Shown here: piece after piece, positions 9,435 to 17,673 of the stretch
Layout: every line of letters begins with the position of its first letter
Position numbering within the stretch: the stretch's first letter is position 1
From: Mariniphaga sp.
GTDB taxonomy: Bacteria; Bacteroidota; Bacteroidia; Bacteroidales; Prolixibacteraceae
DNA length: 64,000 nt
Assembly: GCA_028702595.1 (NCBI GenBank)
Contig: JAQVON010000005.1
Coordinates: forward strand, 29,736-93,735
Direction of reading: 5' to 3'
Made by a program: the position numbers and the translations under genes
Notes under the pieces: generated by a model
Database searches by the model: none
What the model was told of the DNA's origin: nothing
Seen by the model: only the letters and a program-made list of their open reading frames with translations

Positions 9435-10109
9435 ATGGGATATCAAATTACCTTGATGTTTATTTTTCTCGTAGCCATTTTTTTTCTTTTGGTTTTTAAC
9501 GAGCTAATCTACCGAAGGCTTGGTCTGAAAGGTGAGATAACCCGTAAATTTGCGCATTTTTCAGCTACCCTTTCTACCCTCACCTTTCCTTATCTGTTTG
9601 AAGACCATTGGTATGTATTGATATTGGCTGCCTTCTTTTTTGTTTTGCTTTTTGCCAGCCGGAAAGGAACACAGCTTAAATCGATACATGATATTGACCG
9701 GATTTCTGTTGGTAGTTACCTTTTACCCCTGTCGATATATCTGACATTTCTGGTTTCAAACAGCCTGAATAATAAAATACTCTATATTTTACCCATTCTG
9801 ATCCTTGCTATCTGCGATCCTATGGCTGGTATACTGGGACTTAACCTGAAAAATTATAACCATAAAATCCGGTTATTTGGTTTTAAAACCAAAAAAACCT
9901 GGCTGGGCTCAGGATCATTTTTTGTTTCTGGTTTTATCATTAGCATCATTGCCTTGTATTTCAACCGGATGATTTTTGATCTCAAAACATTTTGGCTATC
10001 CTTGGGTATTGCGGTAGTCAGTAGCCTGGCTGAACTGATTAGCTGGCGCGGAACAGATAATCTGTTCATTCCCATAAGTGTACTGTTGGTTTTAATTTAT
10101 TTTCTATAA
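9435..10109 (+). CDS. dolichol/phytol/diacylglycerol kinase-like membrane protein
   Basis: A 224-residue membrane protein resembling the CTP-dependent lipid kinases of the SEC59 / VTE5 / DGK1 group. Supporting blocks are RKFAHFSATLSTLTFPYLF near residues 37-55, CDPMAGILGLN near 129, KTWLGSGSFFVSG near 154, and the terminal AELISWRGTDNLFIPI. Such enzymes phosphorylate a membrane-embedded alcohol, such as a polyprenol, phytol or diacylglycerol. It sits 31 nt after the CdsA-like gene and 11 nt before the CDP-alcohol phosphotransferase, which fits a kinase, activation, headgroup-transfer route. The substrate is not deducible. Confidence 0.75.
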   Translation: MGYQITLMFIFLVAIFFLLVFNELIYRRLGLKGEITRKFAHFSATLSTLTFPYLFEDHWYVLILAAFFFVLLFASRKGTQLKSIHDIDRISVGSYLLPLSIYLTFLVSNSLNNKILYILPILILAICDPMAGILGLNLKNYNHKIRLFGFKTKKTWLGSGSFFVSGFIISIIALYFNRMIFDLKTFWLSLGIAVVSSLAELISWRGTDNLFIPISVLLVLIYFL

Positions 10110-10120
10110 ATTCTATACAT

Positions 10121-10723
10121 ATGCAGATTATAGTAAAAGGAGAAAATATATTCAACCTCCCCAATGCGATTAGTTTTTATCGCCTGTTGATGTTCCCTGT
10201 TATTCTGGTGCTTTTATGGGGCAAAAATGAATTCTGGTTTGTAATCTTACTTTGTATTAATTTAGTCAGCGACATCCTGGATGGCAACATAGCCCGCATT
10301 TTCAATCTAAAAACCAAATTTGGAGCTGCACTTGATAACCTGGCTGATATGGGAACTTATTTGTTAGCACTTTTAGGAATATTTATGTTTCGCTGGGATC
10401 AAATACAACCACATGTCTGGATCCTTTATCTTTTTTTGATTGTTTTTACTGCCAGCTATCTGGTTGCATTCTTTCGGTTTAAAAAAATTCCGGGACTTCA
10501 TCTCTATTCTGCTGTATCAGCTGGTTATCTTCAGGGAATATTCTTTTTTATCCTGTTTGCTGTTGGTTTTTATTCCTGGTTATACTACCTGGCAGTTGGA
10601 TGGAGAATTGTTGCTTATCTTGAAAAGATTCTTGTGCTGTTGAGAATCGAAACAATCCGATCGGGAATAAAAGGGTTGTATTGGCTGAACAGCAGTGAAC
10701 AGCAGACTATCAATAATGGTTGA
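10121..10723 (+). CDS. CDP-alcohol phosphatidyltransferase
   Basis: Integral membrane enzyme that transfers a phosphoalcohol between CDP and an acceptor alcohol, 200 residues. The metal-binding signature DG-x2-AR-x8-G-x3-D-x3-D is complete: DILDGNIARIF starts near residue 49, followed by FGAALDNLAD. It is the last gene of the lipid cluster. Family members include PgsA, PssA and inositol-phosphate synthases; sequence reading alone cannot choose among them. Its pairing with a CdsA-like and a lipid-kinase-like protein suggests one specialised phospholipid pathway. Confidence 0.85.
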   Translation: MQIIVKGENIFNLPNAISFYRLLMFPVILVLLWGKNEFWFVILLCINLVSDILDGNIARIFNLKTKFGAALDNLADMGTYLLALLGIFMFRWDQIQPHVWILYLFLIVFTASYLVAFFRFKKIPGLHLYSAVSAGYLQGIFFFILFAVGFYSWLYYLAVGWRIVAYLEKILVLLRIETIRSGIKGLYWLNSSEQQTINNG

Positions 10724-10758
10724 ATTTTCAGTTCTGCCCGTCATATAAAGCTTTCAAC

Positions 10759-10777
10759 GGGTCATCCTAATTGACCC
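10759..10777. promoter_or_regulatory. palindrome upstream of tetR (operator or weak terminator)
   Basis: GGGTCA-N7-TGACCC, a perfect 6-bp inverted repeat, lies 36 nt after the CDP-alcohol transferase stop and about 115 nt before tetR. With no T tract it fits an operator at least as well as a terminator. Confidence 0.3.
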
Positions 10778-10867
10778 CTGAGTTAACGATTATTTAATTT
10801 CAACCCCCGTTTACCGACAAAAAGACCCCTTTCGCAGAAAACTTTCAGGGTTTTGTGGGTTTTCCCC

Positions 10868-10875
10868 TATCTTTG
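10868..10875 (+). promoter_or_regulatory. -7 promoter element of tetR/efflux operon
   Basis: TATCTTTG lies 17 nt before the ATG at 10892 and matches TAnnTTTG. This short leader supports the internal start at 10892 over the longer ORF-track start, whose first codons would be upstream of transcription. Confidence 0.5.
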
Positions 10876-10891
10876 TGCGACGATAAAAATT

Positions 10892-11494
10892 ATGGAAATA
10901 CAAGACAGGATAGTTGAGAATGCCACAAAACAATTTCTTCAGTTTGGAATACGAAATGTAACAATGGATGGAATTGCCACAGAACTTGGAATTTCGAAAC
11001 GGACAGTTTATGAGAATTACAAGGACAAAACAGAGCTTGTTCGTCAATGTATGGAATATATGTTCCGTCAACATGAAATGAAGACAAGAGAAGTTATTGC
11101 AACTTCAAAGAATGTTATTGTAGTCATTACTGTATTCATGCGGGTTGGAATGCAGGCAATGAATGCCATTAACCCTGTGTTTTTCCAGGACATGAAGAAG
11201 TTTTATCCGGCAATTTGGAAAATATATCACCAGAGAAATCTTGCCCAGTCGTTTCAAATGATTGAGAAGTTGCTGAAGCAGGGGATTCAGGAAAAGCTTT
11301 TTCGCGAGGATATCAACTTAAAGATTATATCGAAACTTTTTTATGAGCAGAACAACATGATAATGGATGAAAATATATTTCCCCGGAATGAATTTAATCT
11401 GCCTGAAATTTTTCAGAACCTCACGATTAATTTTTTAAGAGGAATTTCGACAAATAGGGGAATTAAGATTATTGATGAATTGATGAAAGAATAA
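10892..11494 (+). CDS. TetR/AcrR-family transcriptional regulator
   Basis: Predicted dimeric repressor of the efflux genes that follow, about 200 residues. The N-terminal helix-turn-helix reads NVTMDGIATELGISKRTVYE near residues 24-43, with KDKTELVRQCMEY opening the ligand-binding helical domain. The ORF track starts at 10853, but the promoter element at 10868 lies inside that extension, so ATG 10892 is preferred. The tolC gene starts 28 nt after the stop, so regulator and pump are probably cotranscribed, allowing ligand-dependent autoregulation. Confidence 0.88.
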   Translation: MEIQDRIVENATKQFLQFGIRNVTMDGIATELGISKRTVYENYKDKTELVRQCMEYMFRQHEMKTREVIATSKNVIVVITVFMRVGMQAMNAINPVFFQDMKKFYPAIWKIYHQRNLAQSFQMIEKLLKQGIQEKLFREDINLKIISKLFYEQNNMIMDENIFPRNEFNLPEIFQNLTINFLRGISTNRGIKIIDELMKE

Positions 11495-11522
11495 GAAAAC
11501 AATTGAAACCATATCGTTTACC

Positions 11523-12827
11523 ATGAGAAGAAAACAGATTTTTTTACTATTGTTGGGTTTACTGACAACTGTATGGGTATATTCCCAGGAAATGTTGTCT
11601 CTTGACCTGGAAGCAGCCAAAGAATATGCTTTGAATTATAACCGGACCCTGAAAAATTCGGGACTGGCTGTTGACCAGTCGCAGGCGAAATTATGGGAAA
11701 CCATTTCCGCAGGATTGCCTCAGGTTAATGCCACTGCCGATTATTCCAATGCGATGGGTGCCGAAATAACCATTCAGTTTGATGAGAATTTGGAACCTTC
11801 AAAAATTCCTATCAAACCTTCCAGTAATTTTAATTTACAGGTCGGCCAGCTTATTTTTAACGGCAGTTATATTGTTGGTATTCAAACTGCTAAACTGGCA
11901 CAGAAGCTTTCGGAAAAGAATTTGGTTAAAACGGAACAGGATGTATTGAGCCAGGTGGTTGAGAGTTATTACCTGGTTTTGATTTCAAAAGAATCGATGA
12001 AAATTTTAGAGTCGAACGTACAGAACCTGGATGAAGTTTACCAGAAAACTGAGCCACTCGTTCGGGTTGGTATGATGGAAAAAGTAGAGCTCGATCAGCT
12101 TTCAGTTCAGGTAAACTCATTAAAAAATGCAGTTCGTTCAGCTGAAAGACAACATGAAATGGCAAAAAATCTGCTCCGCGTTCAACTGGGAGTCACTGCC
12201 GAAACCGAACTGGAGCTTACCCAGTCTTTAGCTGATTTTTTTAATGAAGATGTTTGGGCTGGCATAGATCAATCCTTTGATCCTGAACAAAACCTCGATT
12301 TTCAGCTTCTTGAAGTTCAGGAAAAAATAACAGAAAAACAAATAAACATGCAAAAGGCCGGTTATTTACCAACCATTTCCGGATACTACAATTACACGGA
12401 AAAAATTCTGAAACCTGCGTTCGATATGTCACCTAAGCACATGGTCGGACTACAGATGAATATTCCTGTATTTTCCAGCGGGGAGCGCAAAGCCAAAGTG
12501 AAGCAGGCTGAAATTGACCTGGAAACCACCCGAAATACCAAATCGCTGATGGAAGAACAGCTGGATATTCAGTTTAAACAGCTTCAGTTTAATTTGAGAA
12601 GCGCCATGGAAAGTTACCAGGTTCAGAAGAATAATGTGGAGGTCTCACGCGATGTGTATCAGAATCTTCGCAGAAAATATGAACAGGGAATGATTTCAAG
12701 CCTGGAATTAACAACTGCCGATAACAACTATCTCCAGGCCGAATCACAATATCTGACCGCTATGCTTGAGGTATTACAGGCTCAAAACGCTTTGGATACA
12801 CTTACAGGTAAAATTTTAAACAATTAG
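11523..12827 (+). CDS. TolC-family outer membrane efflux protein, system 2
   Basis: Outer membrane channel, 434 residues, with signal peptide (LLLLGLLTTVWVYSQ). The two OEP repeats are recognisable by long helical stretches rich in Gln, Glu and Leu, such as SLDLEAAKEYALNYNRTLKN near residue 23 and AEIDLETTRNTKSLMEEQLD near 320, and by a conserved C-terminal block (YEQGMISSLELTTADNNYLQ). It is the first structural gene of the system-2 operon, between tetR and the adaptor. It is not a close copy of the system-1 TolC. Confidence 0.93.
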   Translation: MRRKQIFLLLLGLLTTVWVYSQEMLSLDLEAAKEYALNYNRTLKNSGLAVDQSQAKLWETISAGLPQVNATADYSNAMGAEITIQFDENLEPSKIPIKPSSNFNLQVGQLIFNGSYIVGIQTAKLAQKLSEKNLVKTEQDVLSQVVESYYLVLISKESMKILESNVQNLDEVYQKTEPLVRVGMMEKVELDQLSVQVNSLKNAVRSAERQHEMAKNLLRVQLGVTAETELELTQSLADFFNEDVWAGIDQSFDPEQNLDFQLLEVQEKITEKQINMQKAGYLPTISGYYNYTEKILKPAFDMSPKHMVGLQMNIPVFSSGERKAKVKQAEIDLETTRNTKSLMEEQLDIQFKQLQFNLRSAMESYQVQKNNVEVSRDVYQNLRRKYEQGMISSLELTTADNNYLQAESQYLTAMLEVLQAQNALDTLTGKILNN

Positions 12828-12930
12828 TACCATAACGATGAAACGACCATGATTAGTTATGCCACAAATGAGCAGGATTAAATGATGGTAAATTCGTCTT
12901 ATACCATAGAAAACAAACAATATTAATGAG

Positions 12931-13992
12931 ATGAAACAGATTACGAAAATTACAACCACACTTGCTTTGGCTCTGGTCATCATCAGTGCCTGCACTCCCA
13001 AACAGCAGAAAGAACCTGTTCCTGATGGAACTGAGCCTACAGTTGACAAAAAAGAAGTAGTCAGGGTTATGGAGCTTCAAATGCAGACTGTTGCCCGTTC
13101 CGTTGAGTACCCGGCTACACTTGAGGCCTACGATGAAGTGCATTTGGCTCCTGCATCTCCTGGTCGGATTGAAGAGATATTTGTTGATATAGGTGATCGC
13201 TTTTCGTCAGGTAAGTTGCTTGTTCAGATGGACCGGACACAGTTGCACCAGGCCGAAGTACAGATTAAAAATCTGGAAGTAGATTTGAGACGACTGGATA
13301 CCCTTGCCCACTATGGAAGTGTTGCTCAGCAACAGTTCGACCAGATAAAAACCCAATATGAGGTGGCGAAGTCGAATGTAGCGTTTTTAAAAGAAAATAC
13401 CCAGCTATATGCTCCTTTTAACGGTGTTGTATCTGGCAGGTATTTCGAACCGGGTGAGATGTACTCGGGTGCGCCCAACACTCAGGCAGGAAAGGCTGCC
13501 GTGTTATCACTGATTCATATCGACCGGCTGAAAGCTATTGTCCCCTTATCTGAAAAATATTTTCCTCTGCTGAAGAATGGAATGACAACAGAGGTTAAAA
13601 TAGATGTCTATCCAGAAAGCTCCTTTACCGGAAGGATTGAGCGGATACATCCATCCATCGATCCTGCCAATCGTACTTTTAATGCAGAAGTGGTCATCCA
13701 GAATAATAAAGGATTACTCCGCCCCGGCATGTTTGCACGGGTAACACTAAATCTTGACGAAGAAGAAGCAATTCTTCTGCCCAGTATGACCGTATTGAAA
13801 GTACAAGGTTCAAATGAACGTTACCTCTTTAAGGAGGAAAACGGTGTCGCTCGACGGATTACTGTTACTATTGGTAAAAGATATGATGATAATATTGAAG
13901 TCTTCTCAGATGACCTGCAGCCCGGTGATCATATCGTTGTCAGTGGACAAGCCCGTCTGCTTAACGGAGTAAAGGTAGAAGTAGTTCAATAA
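12931..13992 (+). CDS. RND efflux periplasmic adaptor, system 2
   Basis: Membrane fusion lipoprotein of 353 residues. The lipobox LALVIISAC places the acylated Cys near residue 21. A lipoyl-type domain is split by a short alpha-hairpin (QAEVQIKNLEVDLRRLDTLA), then come the beta-barrel (GMTTEVKIDVYPESSFTGRI) and membrane-proximal domain. It follows tolC by about 100 bp and precedes the pump by about 140 bp, wider gaps than in system 1, so internal promoters are possible. Confidence 0.92.
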   Translation: MKQITKITTTLALALVIISACTPKQQKEPVPDGTEPTVDKKEVVRVMELQMQTVARSVEYPATLEAYDEVHLAPASPGRIEEIFVDIGDRFSSGKLLVQMDRTQLHQAEVQIKNLEVDLRRLDTLAHYGSVAQQQFDQIKTQYEVAKSNVAFLKENTQLYAPFNGVVSGRYFEPGEMYSGAPNTQAGKAAVLSLIHIDRLKAIVPLSEKYFPLLKNGMTTEVKIDVYPESSFTGRIERIHPSIDPANRTFNAEVVIQNNKGLLRPGMFARVTLNLDEEEAILLPSMTVLKVQGSNERYLFKEENGVARRITVTIGKRYDDNIEVFSDDLQPGDHIVVSGQARLLNGVKVEVVQ

Positions 13993-14131
13993 ATCTCCCC
14001 ATTCCATAAAATGAAACGAACACCATCGAGATGAATTACGAAATACGAATGCAATCGAATACCTTATAAAATATATCATGGAGTGAGGGGAATACCATAA
14101 GAAATAAACAATTTTAAACAGAAGATAAAAT

Positions 14132-17100
14132 ATGAGTATATATAAAAATGCAGTAAATAAACCGATTACCACAATTATGATTTTTACTGCAGTTGTGGTA
14201 ATGGGCCTATACTCACTGGTTCAGATTCCGATCGATTTGTACCCTGAAATGGATCCCCCCTTTATATCGGTGATGACAACCTACCCGGGGGCAAATGCCA
14301 GTGATATTGAAGAAAATATTACACGAATTATCGAAGATGCGCTGAACTCTGTGGATGACCTGAAAGAAATTACCTCCACTTCAACTGATAATCTTTCTAT
14401 AATAAACCTGGAGTTTGAATGGGGATCCAATCTCGACGAAGCAACAAACAATATCCGGGATGTGATTGACTTTATTATTAATGTTTTGCCTGAAGAAGCT
14501 GAACGTCCACAAATTTTCAAGTTCAATACCAGCATGATGCCTATCGTATTTTATGCGGTCACTGCCCAGGAAAGTTACCCGGGACTTGAAAAGTTGCTTG
14601 ATGAGAAAATAGTTAACCCCCTGAACCGGATTGAAGGTATTGGTTCGATTGGACTGATGGGGGCTCCGCGACGGGTGGTTTATGTTGATGCCGATCCACG
14701 TCTCCTTGAGGCATACAATTTAACGATTGAGCAAATTGGGAATACCATTGCTGCTGAGAATATGAACCTGCCTTCCGGAAACATAAAAATGGGACTCTTG
14801 GATTACCAGCTACGTATTCAGGGTGAGTTCAGCACGAGCTCACGACTGGAGAATCTGGTTGTGGGTAATATGGTCGGGAAACCGGTGTATATTCGCGATG
14901 TGGCTACTGTTCGTGATTCCATTAAAGATTTAACGCTCGACGAAAAAATAAATGGTAAAACCGGAATGCGCATGTTTGTGATGAAGCAATCAGGTGCCAA
15001 TACGGTGAAAATAGCCCGGGAGGTTCGCGCAAGCATAGAAGAGCTCCAGAAAGATCTTCCTCCGGATGTGAAAATCGATCTGATCATGGATACCTCCGAT
15101 TTTATTAAGGGATCCATCAATAATCTGTCACAAACCCTCATGTGGGCGCTTCTATTTATTGTATTGGTTGTTTTGTTCTTCCTGGGAAGATGGAGAGCTA
15201 CTTTTATTATTGTACTCACCGTTCCTATTTCGTTGATAGTCGCTTTTATATACCTATTTATAACCGGAAGCTCCATCAATGTAATATCGTTGACATCCCT
15301 TTCCATTGCCATTGGAATGGTGGTTGACGATGCCATTGTGGTGCTCGAGAATATTACCCGACACGTGGAAAGAGGAGCTTCTCCCCGCGAGGCTGCTATT
15401 TATGCTACCAATGAAGTATGGCTTGCTGTTATTATCACTACCCTGGTTGTGGTTGCTGTATTTTTTCCATTGTCGTTTGTGGGGGGAATGACCGGAGTTA
15501 TTTTCAATCAGCTGGGCTGGATTGTTACCATCACCGTTGTAACTTCTACCCTGGTGGCTATCTCTTTAACTCCGATGTTATCTTCCAAGTTTTTAAGGTT
15601 ACGTCCCAAAAAAGAAAAACCAGGCAAATTTGGTTATGAAAATACAATTGAAAAAGGGCTGGGATGGCTGGATGTGTTTTATGAAAAAACTTTGCGTTGG
15701 GCTCTTCGCCACAAGTTATTTTCACTTTTATTTGCCTTAGGTATCTTTGTGGGATCAATGTTCCTGATGAAGTTTATCCATACCGATTTTATGCCCGAAT
15801 CGGATGAAAGCCGTATCACTGCCGAGATTGAGCTTCAAACGGGTACACGTGTCGAAGAAACCATGAAAACTACCAGGTATATTGAAAGTCTGATCCAAAA
15901 GAAATACCCGGAAGTGGAAGTTTTATCCGCTTCATCAGGAGCTGACGATGAGGGTGGAATGTTTTCCCTGTTTACAACAACGGGATCAAACATGATTAAT
16001 TTAATGATGCGGCTCTCTGATATAGATCAACGTGAACGATCAGTCTGGGATATTGCCTCCGGATTAAGAGAAGATATTGCCGCTCTGCCCGAAGTGATCA
16101 ATTTCAATGTGGAAACCAGTGACCAGGGAATGGCCGGGAATACCATAGATGTGGAAATTTTTGGGTATAGCTTTGATGTAACTAATGCACTGGCGGAAGA
16201 TGTTCGCAAGATGCTTGAGAATTTACCTGGTGCTATTGATGTACAGGTGAGCCGGAAGGAAGATAAACCGGAACTTCAGTTTGTCCTTGACCGGGATAAG
16301 CTCGCTCTGCATGGGCTCACCACAGCACAGGTGGCAACAAATATTCGTAACCGGGTTAGCGGAATGATTGCTTCACAATATAAGGAAGAAGGTGAGGAAT
16401 ATGATATCAGGGTTCGACTGAAAGAGGATTTCAGGAGTTCAATCACCGCCCTGGAAGAGCTAACTGTTGTAACGCCAGCAGGTGCCCGGATTAAAATGAA
16501 AGAACTGGGTGAAGTAAAGGAATACTGGTCGCCACCAAATATTGAACATAAACGTCGTGAGCGAATTGTAACCGTTTCAGCCAAACCCGACCGGGTTGCA
16601 TTAGGTGAACTGGCAGTCAGAATAAACGCTGAACTGGACAAGATGGATTTTCCTCAGGAGGTTTTGCTGAACGTGGGAGGCGCATACGAAGACCAGCAGG
16701 AATCATTTATGGATCTGGGGCTGCTCATGCTGCTGAGCCTAATCCTGGTTTTCATTGTAATGGCATCACAGTTTGAATCATTTACCATGCCGTTTGTGAT
16801 TATGTTTTCTATTCCGTTTGCATTCTCCGGAGTAGCTGTTGCCTTGTTTATAACCGGAACGACATTAAGTCTGGTTGCTGCGCTGGGTGCCGTGTTACTT
16901 ATTGGTATTGTGGTGAAGAATGGTATTGTGCTCATAGATTTTACCAATCTTATGCGCGACCGCGGACTGGAATTGTATGAAGCCATTGCAGTTGCAGGCA
17001 AGTCACGTCTGCGACCTGTCCTAATGACTGCTGCCACTACTATTTTAGGTATGTTGCCTTTGGCACTCAGTACCGGCGAAGGTTCTGAGATTTGGAGGCC

Positions 17101-17257
17101 TATGGGAATTACTGTAATTGGTGGATTGGTGTTTTCTACCGTGGTTACTATGGTTGTTGTCCCGGTAATTTACGGATTGTTGGCACACCATGGGGAACGT
17201 GATAAGAAGAAAAAAGTTGTAAATCAAATCCGTTTTCTTGAAAACGGTACAAATTAA
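14132..17257 (+). CDS. RND efflux transporter permease (HAE1-like), pump 2
   Basis: Inner-membrane RND pump of 1041 residues. The N-terminal block VPIDLYPEMDPPFISVMTTY, the TM4 signature GMVVDDAIVVLENITRH near residue 400 and the TM10 signature GIVVKNGIVLIDF near 925 are typical of hydrophobe/amphiphile exporters. TM4 keeps two consecutive aspartates (VDDAIVV), as expected for proton relay. It belongs to the tetR-tolC-adaptor-pump operon and is followed after 10 nt by a small PII-like gene. Pump 1 reads VDN at the same TM4 position, so the two systems are distinct types. Confidence 0.95.
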   Translation: MSIYKNAVNKPITTIMIFTAVVVMGLYSLVQIPIDLYPEMDPPFISVMTTYPGANASDIEENITRIIEDALNSVDDLKEITSTSTDNLSIINLEFEWGSNLDEATNNIRDVIDFIINVLPEEAERPQIFKFNTSMMPIVFYAVTAQESYPGLEKLLDEKIVNPLNRIEGIGSIGLMGAPRRVVYVDADPRLLEAYNLTIEQIGNTIAAENMNLPSGNIKMGLLDYQLRIQGEFSTSSRLENLVVGNMVGKPVYIRDVATVRDSIKDLTLDEKINGKTGMRMFVMKQSGANTVKIAREVRASIEELQKDLPPDVKIDLIMDTSDFIKGSINNLSQTLMWALLFIVLVVLFFLGRWRATFIIVLTVPISLIVAFIYLFITGSSINVISLTSLSIAIGMVVDDAIVVLENITRHVERGASPREAAIYATNEVWLAVIITTLVVVAVFFPLSFVGGMTGVIFNQLGWIVTITVVTSTLVAISLTPMLSSKFLRLRPKKEKPGKFGYENTIEKGLGWLDVFYEKTLRWALRHKLFSLLFALGIFVGSMFLMKFIHTDFMPESDESRITAEIELQTGTRVEETMKTTRYIESLIQKKYPEVEVLSASSGADDEGGMFSLFTTTGSNMINLMMRLSDIDQRERSVWDIASGLREDIAALPEVINFNVETSDQGMAGNTIDVEIFGYSFDVTNALAEDVRKMLENLPGAIDVQVSRKEDKPELQFVLDRDKLALHGLTTAQVATNIRNRVSGMIASQYKEEGEEYDIRVRLKEDFRSSITALEELTVVTPAGARIKMKELGEVKEYWSPPNIEHKRRERIVTVSAKPDRVALGELAVRINAELDKMDFPQEVLLNVGGAYEDQQESFMDLGLLMLLSLILVFIVMASQFESFTMPFVIMFSIPFAFSGVAVALFITGTTLSLVAALGAVLLIGIVVKNGIVLIDFTNLMRDRGLELYEAIAVAGKSRLRPVLMTAATTILGMLPLALSTGEGSEIWRPMGITVIGGLVFSTVVTMVVVPVIYGLLAHHGERDKKKKVVNQIRFLENGTN

Positions 17258-17267
17258 ATGATCTGAG

Positions 17268-17561
17268 ATGAAAGCAGTAATGATAGTTTTTAACCAGACC
17301 AATACCGAACGGGTGGAATATATGTTTGATAAATTGGGAATACGAGGATATAGCTGGTTCAGTGAGGTGAGGGGACGAGGAACAAACACCGGAGAACCGC
17401 GCATGGGAACACACACCTGGCCCGAAATGAATTCGGCAGCCATTACCATGGTTCCCGATGAAAAGGTAGATCCCCTGCTCGATGCAGTCCATAAACTGGA
17501 TAGCATTCACGAAGAGGTGGGCATCAGAGCTTTTGTTTGGAATGTGGAAAATATGATTTGA
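17268..17561 (+). CDS. small PII-like protein following the RND pump
   Basis: A 97-residue protein with the length and alternating beta-alpha-beta pattern of PII/CutA ferredoxin-fold proteins. It starts KAVMIVFNQTNTERVEYMFD and has a central region RGRGTNTGEPRMGTHTWPEM where PII proteins carry the T-loop. The uridylylated T-loop tyrosine is not evident. It lies 10 nt after the pump stop, so it is almost certainly cotranscribed. A role as trimeric sensor or cytoplasmic partner of the pump is inference; no glnK/amtB context is present. Confidence 0.6.
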   Translation: MKAVMIVFNQTNTERVEYMFDKLGIRGYSWFSEVRGRGTNTGEPRMGTHTWPEMNSAAITMVPDEKVDPLLDAVHKLDSIHEEVGIRAFVWNVENMI

Positions 17562-17648
17562 TGTTGAGCGGTTTCTTACCTGACTTTTCAACTGTTATCT
17601 GTTAGTTAAAGGCTGTCTTGTATAGTTTTTTATAGCGCCCTTTTTGGT

Positions 17649-17656
17649 TATATTTG
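17649..17656 (+). promoter_or_regulatory. -7 promoter element of parE
   Basis: TATATTTG, a TAnnTTTG match 18 nt before ATG 17674. It lies within the extended ORF-track reading frame, so it also favours the shorter start. Confidence 0.5.
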
Positions 17657-17673
17657 TGCCAAATTTCAGAAAA

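Noticed and set aside
14818-15336. 172-codon minus-strand ORF
   Set aside because: Shadow of the RND pump; Ser/Thr/Arg-rich low-quality translation.
17045-17591. Minus-strand ORFs of 153 and 147 codons
   Set aside because: They overlap the RND pump end and the PII-like gene, which have clear family sequence on the plus strand.
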